Shown here: positions 21,753 to 32,172 of the stretch, piece after piece
How the letters are laid out: every line of letters begins with the position of its first letter
Numbering within the stretch: the stretch's first letter is position 1
Origin: Dactylonectria macrodidyma
Taxonomy: Eukaryota; Ascomycota; Sordariomycetes; Hypocreales; Nectriaceae
Assembly: GCA_020744425.1 (NCBI GenBank)
Contig: JAGMUV010000023.1
Span: 310,001 to 374,000 of the forward strand
DNA length: 64,000 bases
Direction of reading: 5' to 3'
Notes under the pieces: model-generated
Databases searched by the model: none
Told to the model about the DNA's origin: nothing
What the model saw: only the letters and a program-made list of their open reading frames with translations
Made by a program: the position numbers and the translations under genes

Positions 21753-22385
21753 TTTTTGCCCCACGAAGACTCTTTTTTTGCTACTTTGTCTGAACAAAAC
21801 CATCTGGCATGGGTGTGGTGGAGTCGCTAGTTTCTAATTGCTTGTAGTGTCGGAGGCTCTCTGCAACCGGTATGGTGTGCTGGCGGACAGGGGTCAACTA
21901 ACACATGTATGAAATCGGGACGTTCATTGGCCGTCATCAAATCACTGAGCTCAACAATGAAGTCATTGGTCCTCAAACTTCTCCAGTGTCTTGAAAATGA
22001 ACGTAAATCTAACTTACAAAGCCGTCATCTTTCCACATGTTCGATTGATTTTATTATCCTCGGCAGCTACTTGTTCTGACAACGTATTTGAACTGCCCAT
22101 TGAACAGACTGATGGAAGAGATCAGTTCAAAGAAGTGAATCCTCCTTGCAATGCTAGACTCATGATGAGCGGAGAAAAGAAAGCGTAATGGGATAAAATC
22201 TGATCAATTAAAACAAAAGTCAAAGTCGATCGATATCAAGGCCAGTATGTCACTTTCATCGCAAGAAACGTGTCTGAAATTTGGACCTATGCCTGTTATA
22301 TCGCTTCGAGACCATGAGAAATGGATGGTGTAGCAGACATTGTCCATGGGTGTTTAAATGATGTCCTGATGCCCCGCATAGCCTT
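21753..22385. other. Intergenic 3' of 5S copy 1
   Basis: No supported gene. Short frames around 21,990-22,190 lack any recognisable feature. Confidence 0.45.
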
Positions 22386-24226
22386 TCAAGACAGGACCAC
22401 CGCTGAGTAGATTGTTCTAGTACGGCATCTGGCAAACGATGGGCTCGGGTAGCCGGAAAGAGCCAGCTTGCCAAGCATCGTCATCCCTCTGCGCCCAAGC
22501 CCGGATGGATTGTATTTGAGGTGCTGGTTTTTAGCGCCGACTCTCTTGTCCCAAGCTTCAACAGTGCTCGAGGAGACGGTGGAGTAGAGGATATTGAAAC
22601 GAGCAGCGATCGCAATTTCCTGGCTGTTGTAACGGTTGGACTGAGCGTCGTCGATGCAGAGAAAGCTCTCAAGGAAGATCCTTAATGCGTCGTCGAGTCC
22701 TTCATCCTCCAGATGACCATAGCACTCGCAGTCAGTCCACTTCTGATTGTCGAAATGGTCGTGATGGTAGTATTTGCGCTGTTCTCGGCCATCGTCGGTG
22801 TTAGCAAGGGATTTCTGGGTACCCATCTGCTTGTCAAAGCTGTCACGGCTGCCTATCATTGAGTTGGCAAGTTTGATGTTTGAGTCGCTGCATGCCCATC
22901 TATGACAATTTGAATAGTGCCAGCTCCTGCTATAATCATTGTAGAACTTCAACGCCGTAGTTGTGTTTGAGCAGCAAGCCAGCTGGTAATCTTTGCGGCT
23001 GTGCATGTTACTGCAGCCTATCTCCAACATGCCCGATGGACAACTACCATCACAATTTCTATTGTTGCGGTTGTACCAACCGTATGTCGGAACGTCATCT
23101 CCGGGTGGGCAACAGAGCTGATGATGGCTGATACCGTTGCAGCCTTGCTCGTCAATCATGTATTCGGTTTCTCGCTCGCCTCCGTCGCGTCGAGCGACTC
23201 GAAGCCATCCTGAGGGGCATTCTAAGATGAAGTGTTAGTTACGAGCTCTCACCAAATCTGAGCATCGACAGCCTAACAGCTGAAGCTTGAAAGGGTACTC
23301 ACGTTCTCCGCAGTAAGTCCACTTACACTGCGAACACTTTCCCTTTGTCTTCAAAAGATCTTCGCGAGAGACCGGAACAGGTACGATAATCTTCCTGTTA
23401 GCCGCCTCTACCAGAGCCCGTGTGTACTTAGCATGCTTAGTATCATGAGAGATAGCCCAGACCATAAGCCCACCCAGGCATTGCCCACGCGCAAAGTCGG
23501 CCCTCAACTTGAACGTATCCTCATCATCATACGCAACCCACTGGTCATCTTCATAATTCAACACTTTAACCGCCGCGTCCTCGTACAAAATCGATTTGGC
23601 ATTGGTGGAGTCTATTAATTATCAACCTCCGAGTTCCAGATAATGCTAAACTCGCTGCTGCCAGGTCGTTTTCTGCCCCCAGAAGCGTACTTGCAGCCAG
23701 GCTTCGAGCAGTTGGAGTTGGGAACGGTAAAAGTTCTGCCATAAAAGGCTATACCTAGGACCACATTGTCTGGGGAAACGTTGTTTCTCCATAACAAGTC
23801 GAGGGCGTCTGTGATTTCGGTGAGGTTCGTGTGGGCGTTCAAGTAGGCACCATTCCACTCGTTGCCCTTGTCCCATGTACCGTGAATGTCATAGGAGTTT
23901 CTACCAACCGGTCAAGTTAGTCGTGAGTTGAAATCTAGCTGCTAACATACAGGGAAGCTCGCACATTCATAAAGTTGACGTGTTTTTGAATGATTTCAAC
24001 GTCAAAGTGTTGGAGATACCCTTTTTAATTGTCAGCAATGTCCGATTTACATGCAATTCCTTCACAAAACAAATAGAAGGTTTCGTCGTACGATATGTAG
24101 CAGGAAGTGTGAGATTGATCCCATCTCTGCCCCCTGATGTCCTGCGAGCCGCTTTGAGTCTGCGCAGAAAGACCGGAAGATTGTTAAAATCCTCACCCTG
24201 GCCGCCTCTGTTTTCGGCAACGGGGT
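22386..24226 (-). pseudogene. GH18 chitinase (killer-toxin-like), 5'-truncated relic
   Basis: Minus-strand homology starts abruptly at YPVAENRGGQGEDF near 24,226 and runs through exons 24226-24092, 24020-23951, 23900-23303 and 23221-22386. GH18 features present are LTLPATY, RYLQHFDV, SYDIHGTWD, LGIAFYGRTFTV, LYEDAAVKV and QCLGGLMVWAISHD. The part that should precede YPVAEN, including the signal peptide, any LysM/chitin-binding domains and the catalytic DxxDxDWE motif, is absent; sequence beyond 24,226 belongs to a LysM gene on the other strand. A one-base deletion near 23,615 breaks the frame between NSEVDN and DSTNAKS. The C-terminal half is Cys-rich (CPSGW, CCPPGDD, CSNMH, ACCSNT), as in killer-toxin-like subgroup C chitinases. 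It cannot encode an active chitinase; expression of a fragment is possible. Confidence 0.82.
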
Positions 24227-24813
24227 ACCTGCGCCGTGCTATCGCACTTATACGCTCCAGGCGAATGAAAAATGCACGACTATCGAGCGCAACGCTACAA
24301 ACGCGCTGGCAAGAGGCGACTTGATGCTCTACAACCCCCGGGTAGGCTTCGAGTGCGTCAATTTGCACTATGTTAGCGCTGTTTACGGCACCGTACTGTG
24401 CCTCGGTCCGCTGTACGGACCGCACCATGCCAAATCGTTCTTCAAGGGCATCGAGACGCCAATGTGGCAGACTGCCTACAGCTACTATCGCGTTGAACCC
24501 CTCGAGGGTGCAACAGTTTCAGAAGACACGACGGAGCGCTGTAGCGGCTGGCACATCGCCAAGGAGGGGGGACTCGTGCGCTAGAATATGCCTGATGTCG
24601 GTTTCCAAGACCATCGACCTATTCCTCAAAGTTAACAAGGCACGGGGGGGTGACTATGAAGCGCGTTCGGAGAAGCTAGTGATAGGCAACGCGTACTGCG
24701 TGCGACCCAACTATGATTGGGAGTTTCCTGGTCCAGTGCGGACACATGTGACGACAACTTACACTATTACTGATCCACAGGAGATGGAAGCGATTGAGAT
24801 GGCCTACGAGTGA
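24226..24813 (+). pseudogene. Two-LysM-domain secreted protein, 5'-truncated and frameshifted relic
   Basis: On the plus strand, from about 24,226, one frame reads APCYRTYTLQANEKC and continues to LYNPRVGFECVNL and GTVLCLG, a first LysM module with its four cysteines. A linker leads to CSGWHIAKEG, where a run of six G (24566-24571) shifts the frame; the other frame continues GDSCARIC, DLFLKVNKARGGD and NAYCVRPNYDWEF, a second LysM module, to a stop at 24811-24813. One expected Cys of the second module is Tyr (GDY). No start codon or signal peptide precedes the first module because the sequence to the left is antisense to the chitinase relic. LysM proteins of this kind bind chitin and often neighbour subgroup C chitinases. 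Confidence 0.75.
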
Positions 24814-24882
24814 AAGGGTGAATTAAATACAAAAACGCCTAAAACCCCCTGCCCATTTCTTGATAAGCTTGAACTTATGCCT

Positions 24883-25732
24883 TTACATCGGAGGCAGCAA
24901 TAATGACTCAAAATTAGAGCCGGGTTTCCGAATGCGGCCATAATATAGGATACTCGGGTCGTCGGGGTCTCTACCAGTGACAATCTCAATGGCGGCCCGA
25001 CGAGTGTAATTCCGACGGAACCAGTATTCAACCAGCCCATGCTCCCTATATAAACGGCAGCGGAAAGCCTCATCAGGCTTGGGGGCTTCATCAACCATCT
25101 TCACCCAGTAGGACGATCTGAAGACTTTGGTTCCGGGTGCCGGAAAGTCGGCTGGGGCAGTTGCAAGTTGTGTTAGAGCCTCAGCATCGAGCAAGATGCA
25201 GGAATTGAATCGTATGTCCCCGATATTCGTGGCTCCGCCTTTTTCGACGATCCAGTTCCTAAAGTACTCGCGCACTGTGGCCACGGAGGCGTCTTGTAAT
25301 TGCGCTGCGTCTTCCAGGACGTCGTTCTCGAAGCGACGCAGAGGCTCCTCGTTGGGCCGTGTGTCAACCGTAAGTGGGAGATCCGCGAGCTCCCAGGGGA
25401 TATCTTCCTTTGCTCTTTCAAGCTTCCACTTAATACACAAAGCGTCCTGATCGGTGTACGCCTGCGCGATGCGACCGATAAGGCCGAGGGCGTGTCGGAA
25501 CTGCTCGTCTGACCCAGGGCCATAAGCGGTGCGTACGATAGCGAATCCCCATCTCTTTGGACGATGACCTTTCTGAAGACTCAGCACTCAGCACGTTGAG
25601 CAGTTCATTCTTTACCTGGCGATGGTTTTCCGGATCCCCAACGAAGCGTGGCTGCTGGGACGTGTCATAGACCCAGTGAGGGTCATCGCCAATGAGGGGG
25701 TCGTTGCTAAGATCCGGCATGACGTGGTTCAT
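24883..25732 (-). CDS. Uncharacterised fungal protein
   Basis: Two exons (25732-25616 and 25572-24883) joined through a 43-nt phase 0 intron give 268 residues. Reading straight through the donor instead leads to a different frame with poor composition, so the intron is likely. The protein has a mid-region RWGFAIVRTAYGPGSDEQF, then LEDAAQLQDASVATVREYFRNW and RFNSCILLDAEAL. I associate this with a family of fungus-specific proteins of unknown role that often carry a WGF-IYRT-Y motif, but I cannot name it. No signal peptide, membrane segment or catalytic signature is visible. It converges on the LysM relic. Confidence 0.7.
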
Positions 25733-27124
25733 CGCTGTGAAGCAGTTCTATTGTTGAAAAATATGCGCTGCAAGAGACTTTGTATGGAGAAAAGAGAAGA
25801 GGATATGTGCATAGGAGAGAGTTTGGTTGGGAGCTGTTCGGTTTTATGCCTGCATGCCATAGCCCTGTCAGGCGATAAAAAGAGTCTTGGCGTTGGGAAC
25901 CACCTCCCCTTCCGGATTCTTCTACTGAGGAGCACACTCTTGCTATATTCTTTCTTTCTCGGAAGGCAAGCTATGAAACGAACTATAGCAGTACCTTTTA
26001 CGCTTCCCAAGCGCACTACAATTGACTGCTCACAGCTCCGCTGCCGTCAATCGCGGCGATGGCCTCGGCTCAGCTGCAACCAACCCTGCTACACAACACA
26101 AGTCATCCTAGAACCGAAAATTTGAAGTCCGCTACTGCTTGGAAAACGTTCTACTTAAGTATCACAGCTTCAATTTGGCCAATGCTGAGATGAATGGCAA
26201 GATCGGGCCTTCTACCTAAACCCCACCAGGTACTGTCTTTGGAAGAACCTCAACTAGTCGCACGTCAACACCTTCTCTAGAAGGACCCGGAAGTGAGAGT
26301 TCCTTGCGGTAATCAGCTATATGATAGTTCTGTATTTACCAGCGATGCTTATTGATCTTTATAGAGTCTCAGTGCATTTGTTTTGTATTGAGGAAGCCGC
26401 ATTCTTGTCAATGAGCTATTTGCCCCGCTTCTGTCGGTGGTCAGAGCAGTACTAAAGCAGGAAATTGCGACCGCCAAATACTTGATGAATATTTACTATT
26501 AGGGATACTCTATAAACTAAGCTATGCTTTGCGTTGCGAATTCAACATAGTATATGCAAGCATAAATGACGAATAATGTAGCAATTGATGTAGAATCTAT
26601 GTTGCTCTTGCCACTTCTCGCCGAGTTTCCGCGGAGCAAATCAGGGCTGTAATCTCTGTAGGGTAAGTCGAAGTATTTCATCCCACTCGTCCCTACATCG
26701 CGACTGCAGATCTACACCAGTTCCCTCGAAAGATGCACACATAGACTACCGAAAGAGGTGAGAAGGCGATCAGACCCCGATGATCTTTTGAACCGAATGC
26801 CGACGATCCTGGGGTCTCGTGGAGTAAGTGAGTCCCACTAACCACGACGCTTATCGAATCTCCCTCATCATTTCCGGGAAATCCGGTGGAATCCCTGCAT
26901 CTCATGTCGCGAATCTCTCGGCTCAAAGACCGTGTTGCCGAGGTATCTGTGGTCGATCAGATGCAAATCTGCTTTCCAAATTGTGACATGGTGATGGACA
27001 TGTTCGTACCGCAGTCGTAGGCTTGAGATACACATTGAAGTTCAGTTCCCCTGAGGAGTGGCGAGCAAACGGAATCCAAGAGATCGCTCTAATTCATGTC
27101 TAGTTATTATTCTATCGTGACTAT
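25733..27124. other. Intergenic region
   Basis: About 1.4 kb without a supported gene, between the uncharacterised gene (promoter side) and the receptor gene (3' side). Confidence 0.5.
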
Positions 27125-28698
27125 TTATACATTTGAGATGTCTGATCTCGCGCTCGCGCGGTCGAGATCCTTCATATGAACGAGCCGTGTCTCGTCAGTC
27201 TCGCCATACTCGACGGCATAAGTGCGCGAGCATGTAATTCCCCGCGAGTTTGCGCGCTGGTGAGACGACGCTTCCACCTGCGAAGTAACGCCTGCTCCCT
27301 GCGGCCTGCTGTGGCTCTTGGGCTGGCCGTTGGTGTTGGTGCCGTAGTTGGCGTAATATCGCTGCGAGGTCGCCAGGATGCTGGGGAACAGACGGACGAG
27401 GAGCAGGCGGAGCGATGGCATGCAGGCGCAGATGATGCCTACGCTGATCTCGACTGTCGACCATTTGGAGATGCCGACGTAGTCCCAGGTGGCGTTTTGG
27501 CTGTCGCCGAACTTGACGACGGCTTGGAGTCGGAGAATACTGACAATCGTGACACTGGATGATGGATGTTAGCAGTAGTCTCGAGTAAGAGCAAGTGTGA
27601 GAAAAGACGTACAAGGTGCCGACGCAGAACATCATGCCGACTCCGATCTTCTTCTTCCAGTCTAGATTGAGCCCCTTGAGCTGCGACAACGGGACGGCCA
27701 GCATCCAGATGTCGACAACAATGCTAATGGCAGCATTGGATGTGGTGATGATGTTGATGTTGAAGCAAGTGCCCTCATGCTCTCCGTCCCATTTTTTCCA
27801 GAAGTAGCTGACGGGCTGGCACTGAAAGATGGCGACGAAGATATAGACGGTGGCGAAGACGGCGTTGAAGATGACGGTGCCCCAGAGGAGCTTGCGGACG
27901 ATCGGGGTCGGGAAGATGCGCAGGTAGAAGAAGAGCAGCGACAGCTTGAGCAGCGGGATCTGTGCAAAGTACAAGACGGCCATGACGTGGAAGTACATGG
28001 CGAACTTTGTGATCTGCTCAAACGGGAGGGTCCAGATGTCGCGGCCCAGGCCGTTGGCGATGGTGCCGTAGACGTTGATGGACTGGCTCGGCGCCGCGCA
28101 GATGCCCGTGATGAGGATGAACCAGTCGTCCATGCCGAGCTCCATCTTCCAGTAGATCTTGGACGCGAAGCGTTGGATGATAAAGAGCCCCGCGATGATG
28201 GCGAAGGTGTTGCAGAGCACGACGTACTCGCCCGACTGGTCGCGAACGGTGGCGCCGCAGTTGGTCACGGTTAGGTTCTTGGTGGCTTTGAAGGAGCGTC
28301 AGTGTTAGTCGAAGGGAGTGTCAATGTCGGCCATGCGGGGAGGACGTACTCAATCCCTCCTTGACGGTGCAGTTCGCTGTGACGCATACTGTCACCTGTG
28401 ACTGTAGCGCTTCATTGGTACACATGCATGTTGTGTTGGTGGCCGTGCATGGCGAGTCGGCGAGGGCTGTGGCAAGACATGATAGCTGTAAGAGAGGATC
28501 AAGTTAGTGAGGGCCAAGCGACGATGTTTGGGTCGAAGGTCGTGATCGTACCGCACAGTCCGGCAGCTGTGCCAGGACAGAAGATGAGGAGGACGAAGTA
28601 GACGCGGCCGAGGACGAAGAGGAAGTGGACGACGCAGCCATGCCTCCTGGGAGTACCACGAGGCACGCCAACAGGAGGCTCTTCCACATGGCAAGCAT
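27125..28698 (-). CDS. CFEM-domain seven-transmembrane receptor (PTH11-like)
   Basis: Four exons (28698-28552, 28485-28350, 28285-27613, 27554-27125) give 461 residues. Residues 1-22 are a signal peptide, followed by a Ser-rich stretch. A CFEM domain follows with the expected Cys spacing (PDCALSCLATAL, DSPCTATNTTCMC, VTVCVTANC, TVTNCG). Then come about seven hydrophobic helices, including VVLCNTFAIIAGLFII, YFAQIPLLKLSLLFFYLRIF, VIFNAVFATVYIFVAIF and ISIVVDIWMLAVPL, with the family's FYLRIFP and CIPVxYFWxxWD-like QPVSYFWKKWDG signatures. The tail is cytosolic and hydrophilic. Proteins of this type, such as Magnaporthe PTH11, act as plasma-membrane sensors, some in host-surface recognition. The ligand is unknown. 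The ATG at 28,698 is preferred over 28,764 because it directly starts the signal peptide. Confidence 0.9.
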
Positions 28699-31600
28699 AT
28701 TGTTGTTGTGCAGCTGAGCGAGCTGTACGTCGGACGGAGATGTGGCTTCGGGGAATATGTACAACCGGGCAATGATCAGCTTTTGCGTAGTTTAAGTAAA
28801 TGTTTCCAAGCCAGGGAAAACAAGATTGGACACGCGGAGGAGAGGGGGGCCTGCTGATCAAGGCTGGTCTAACGATTAAGCATCATCGACGGGGAGGGGT
28901 ATGGTTCCGGGGAGGGAAATGAAAAAGACAAGTAAAAGTGAGTAAGTGAGAGGTTGAAGTTGGAGTATGTGAGTGAGCGAAAGGGAAAGCATGCGATCTG
29001 CACTGACTCGCTGAAAAGAGCAGCACCACCCACCCTCGTTTGGAAACAGCCGAGCAAAAAAGGGACCTGATACAGCATCTCCATCACCAGTGACTCGGTC
29101 CCGGGGAGAAAAAAAAAGAGCTGTGTGGTAGCATAATAGATGGATCCCCCGGCAGCCAAGCTCGGGAAACCTAGCGGCAAACCCAGCAGGATGGGATGGG
29201 AGCATAAAAAAAAACGTAGTGGTGGCGTTTCGAACGGGCCGGCGCCGTCCATGGACCAAGAGCGGTAGCCAGCTCCGAGCAGAAGAGTGACAGATGCGGT
29301 TTTGAACCAACACGCGGGTATAAAGATGTGGGCCGTGAAACCGCAACTTCAGGATGGGCGGGTGTTGTACCGGTTGAGGAACACGGAGAAGGGAGGGAGA
29401 GGGGTCAGTTACACATTGTGTAAGCAAGCGGTGGTGTGAGCTAAGTGGACGCAGTGGGTTCTAGAGAGTAATAGCGCCTTGAACAAAATTGCCATGGCGG
29501 AACAGATGAGATTCTGAGCTGGTCTTGCTTGTTACGTACTCGATGAACATGGAAATGTCGTGAGTCAAACATCACCACTTGGGGCGTATTGCATGTGTCG
29601 TCGTCGTCGTTGAAGAACAAAAAAACTTCCTTTCCCGGCCTGCTGCATCCACCCGGACTGCCCGTTTTGCGCACCCGGCGCTAGGGCACAAAGAAAACCT
29701 CCGAAAATGTGACGATGCGACTCCTTCCCGCACAAACCGAGCCCACCCGCTCACGTGGCATTCGGTTGAAGAATGGCCGAAAGAGGAAATGCAAAGCGAC
29801 TGGGGGGGGGGGAGTTGCGATTTGCTTATGGGATCGGGGGCATCGGATTAGAACCAGGGGAGGGGAGGGCCTTACAGATAGTGATAAGTTACGGGCAGCA
29901 CCATTTGATCCTGTAAAAACAGGTCCTGATCTTGCTCTTTCAGCTGGGGATAGCAAAATGGATTATTGCATGATCAACGGTAGATCGTGGAGGCAACTAA
30001 GGAGAGGAGAGAGACATGACCCCTGCTCATTTTGAGACCAAGTACAGCCTGCAGGTTTTCCGCAAGTTCCACCAATTTTTCTAGCGACCAACAAACCACT
30101 AAACTTGTGGCGAGACGGATGCCACCATACCAAAAGCCAAGACAACGGCTCGCGTCATGTCGCAACACCCATCCCCTGTTTGCCCCTGTTCTAGAAGCCG
30201 CGGCAGTCGGCTGTTGCCGTGAAACGTGGCGACCTTTTCGTGCATTCCAGAAGGGGAAGAGGTGAGGATTGATGGACGAGAGGAAGAACAACAATGATGA
30301 TGATGTGCAGTTAGCTAATAATGTGGGCTCTTTCCCCCCAGATTTCGCAGCTTTGATCTAATAAATGGAGATGGAGATCTGCGCGTGGGAAAAATTGCCG
30401 ACTTGCCGTGATCATCACTGTTAGAAATGGATCGAGCCTTGTTTGTGGGCTGCTTTTTTATTTTGTCTTTATGTTTTTATTAACAAGCGGAGGCGTGCCC
30501 AGCAATCGCCATCCGGGATGCCGGACGCACGACCTTTTTTTCCTCTCCGTCTAAACTCCGGGATCGCGAGTTGTCGATTCTTCCTTTTTCCCTTCCCTTT
30601 TTTTTTTTTTTTTACCGTTTTTGTTCGTTCATTACTCGTGTGCCGGGTCTATCTGCTCAGTCAGCTTCCGCTGACCGAAGAATCACCGTCGCGTTACGAC
30701 GCTGCTTGCCACTATTGCCTATTTGCCCACCCAAACATTTCAAAAGGCCCATCATTCTCAGCCCGCACTAGCCACCGTAGCCCTCTATGTAGGTATTACG
30801 TATGTCCTGTATCCGTACGTACGTAGTATTGTAATGAGCTGCATCAAGCCATCTCGCAAACCCGGGTGGAACCCTTTCCCAGTGGGAACTTTGTGGTGGA
30901 GTCGTCATCATCATCAATAGGCAGAATGGGCGGAGCATATTGGTAATAAACGGAGTTCGGAGCGGTCCCCTAAACGACGATGCTCGTCCGCTGTCCTCCC
31001 TGGACGAAATGTACGATGCGGTAGAAGAAGAAGAAGTTCCTCGGCACGTTTTTGCCTGAAGACTCCATCCTCCCTTGCCTTATACAGCGATATTCCCCTT
31101 TGCTTCCCTTGCTGTTAACGTGTCCCCCCTGCTATATACCAAGTTCCCCTGCATTCGATAATCCCCTTCGTCGATGCATTATTCCCCTGCCTTTCGATGC
31201 GCCGCAACCCATCTTCGGCACACCATTCTATTTCTGGATGGTGCCCCTCGGCGGACGATGGAGACGCCGGTTCGTCCATCCCGGCGCCACGTCCACGTTT
31301 GGGGATCAACGCCGGGGCCATAAACTCAGCAGCCCCCCCCTCCCCTTCGCTGTATCTCCCCCGTAGCCCCCGGCGTCGTTCAACTGGCGATCGGATCCGG
31401 AGCCACACGCATGCAAGGGGAAAAGGGAGGGATCATGCTTGTTCCCCGTATCGAACTTGCCCCGGGCGCGTGGACACCAGGCCTTTTACTGCCCAATCTC
31501 CGAGTGGGCTTCGTTCCGGTGTCGTTCCGCCGAGTAATCCGCTGACAAGAGTTAGAAGACGGGCTGGAGGGGTCTCCCGCCAACAATCATCTCAGGGATT

Positions 31601-32172
31601 CGTACTTTCTCTCAGGGATTCGTACTCTCTCTCAGGGATTCGATTCTCTCATCAGGGATTCAATTCTCCATCAGAGGACCAGATACGGCTTGCACCCGTG
31701 GCCTAGATTCCCATCCCCTGTGACAGAGCACATACCATCCTAGTATCACCACCTGCGCAAATCTCAGTGCGTTTATGCCGCTAGTACTATGCGGTAGAAG
31801 AACGATTCCTTCGTCCTTTGACAGCTCTGCAAGCGACCTCTAGCGCGTGTCAGTGACGGCCGATTTCATGCGGCGCCCGGCGTAGCAGTGCCGGAAACCT
31901 AGAAAATTCCAGGATCGCAACCCAGCAGTCCCGTCCCCTAGGGTTACAACGTTGGCGTTGGCGGCCAACACGGAGATCATCAGGGACGGGGGGACCCAAG
32001 GAAGGAATGGGATGAAATGGGACCAACAGAGAGTCCCATCGCCACGATGAAATGCAAATAAATAAGGCGTTTTTCCCCTCACGAGGAATCGCCCACGCCA
32101 CTTCTCTGCCCATCAGCGCCTTGTCATCAGCTGAACAGCATCGAGTCGCCAAGGCTAAGACACAACCTCACG
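28699..32172. other. Long divergent intergenic region (3.5 kb)
   Basis: This separates the receptor (-) from the first FAD oxidase (+). It has no supported coding frame despite ordinary base composition. It contains an 11-base G run at 29802-29812, a 16-base T run at 30598-30613, and four 20-bp repeats at 31591-31670. A TATA-like AAATAAATAA at 32056-32065 lies about 110 bp before the oxidase start. Confidence 0.5.
31591..31670. repeat. Four tandem 20-bp repeats
   Basis: Units start at 31591, 31611, 31631 and 31651. Each has TCAGGGATTC at its core; the first three begin CTCAGGGATT and the fourth ATCAGGGATT. They lie about 500 bp upstream of the FAD oxidase start. Confidence 0.8.

Noticed and set aside
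29579..31706. Many short ORFs in the 28.7-32.2 kb interval
   Set aside because: None has domain motifs, sensible start context or consistent frame; they overlap homopolymer runs and simple repeats.
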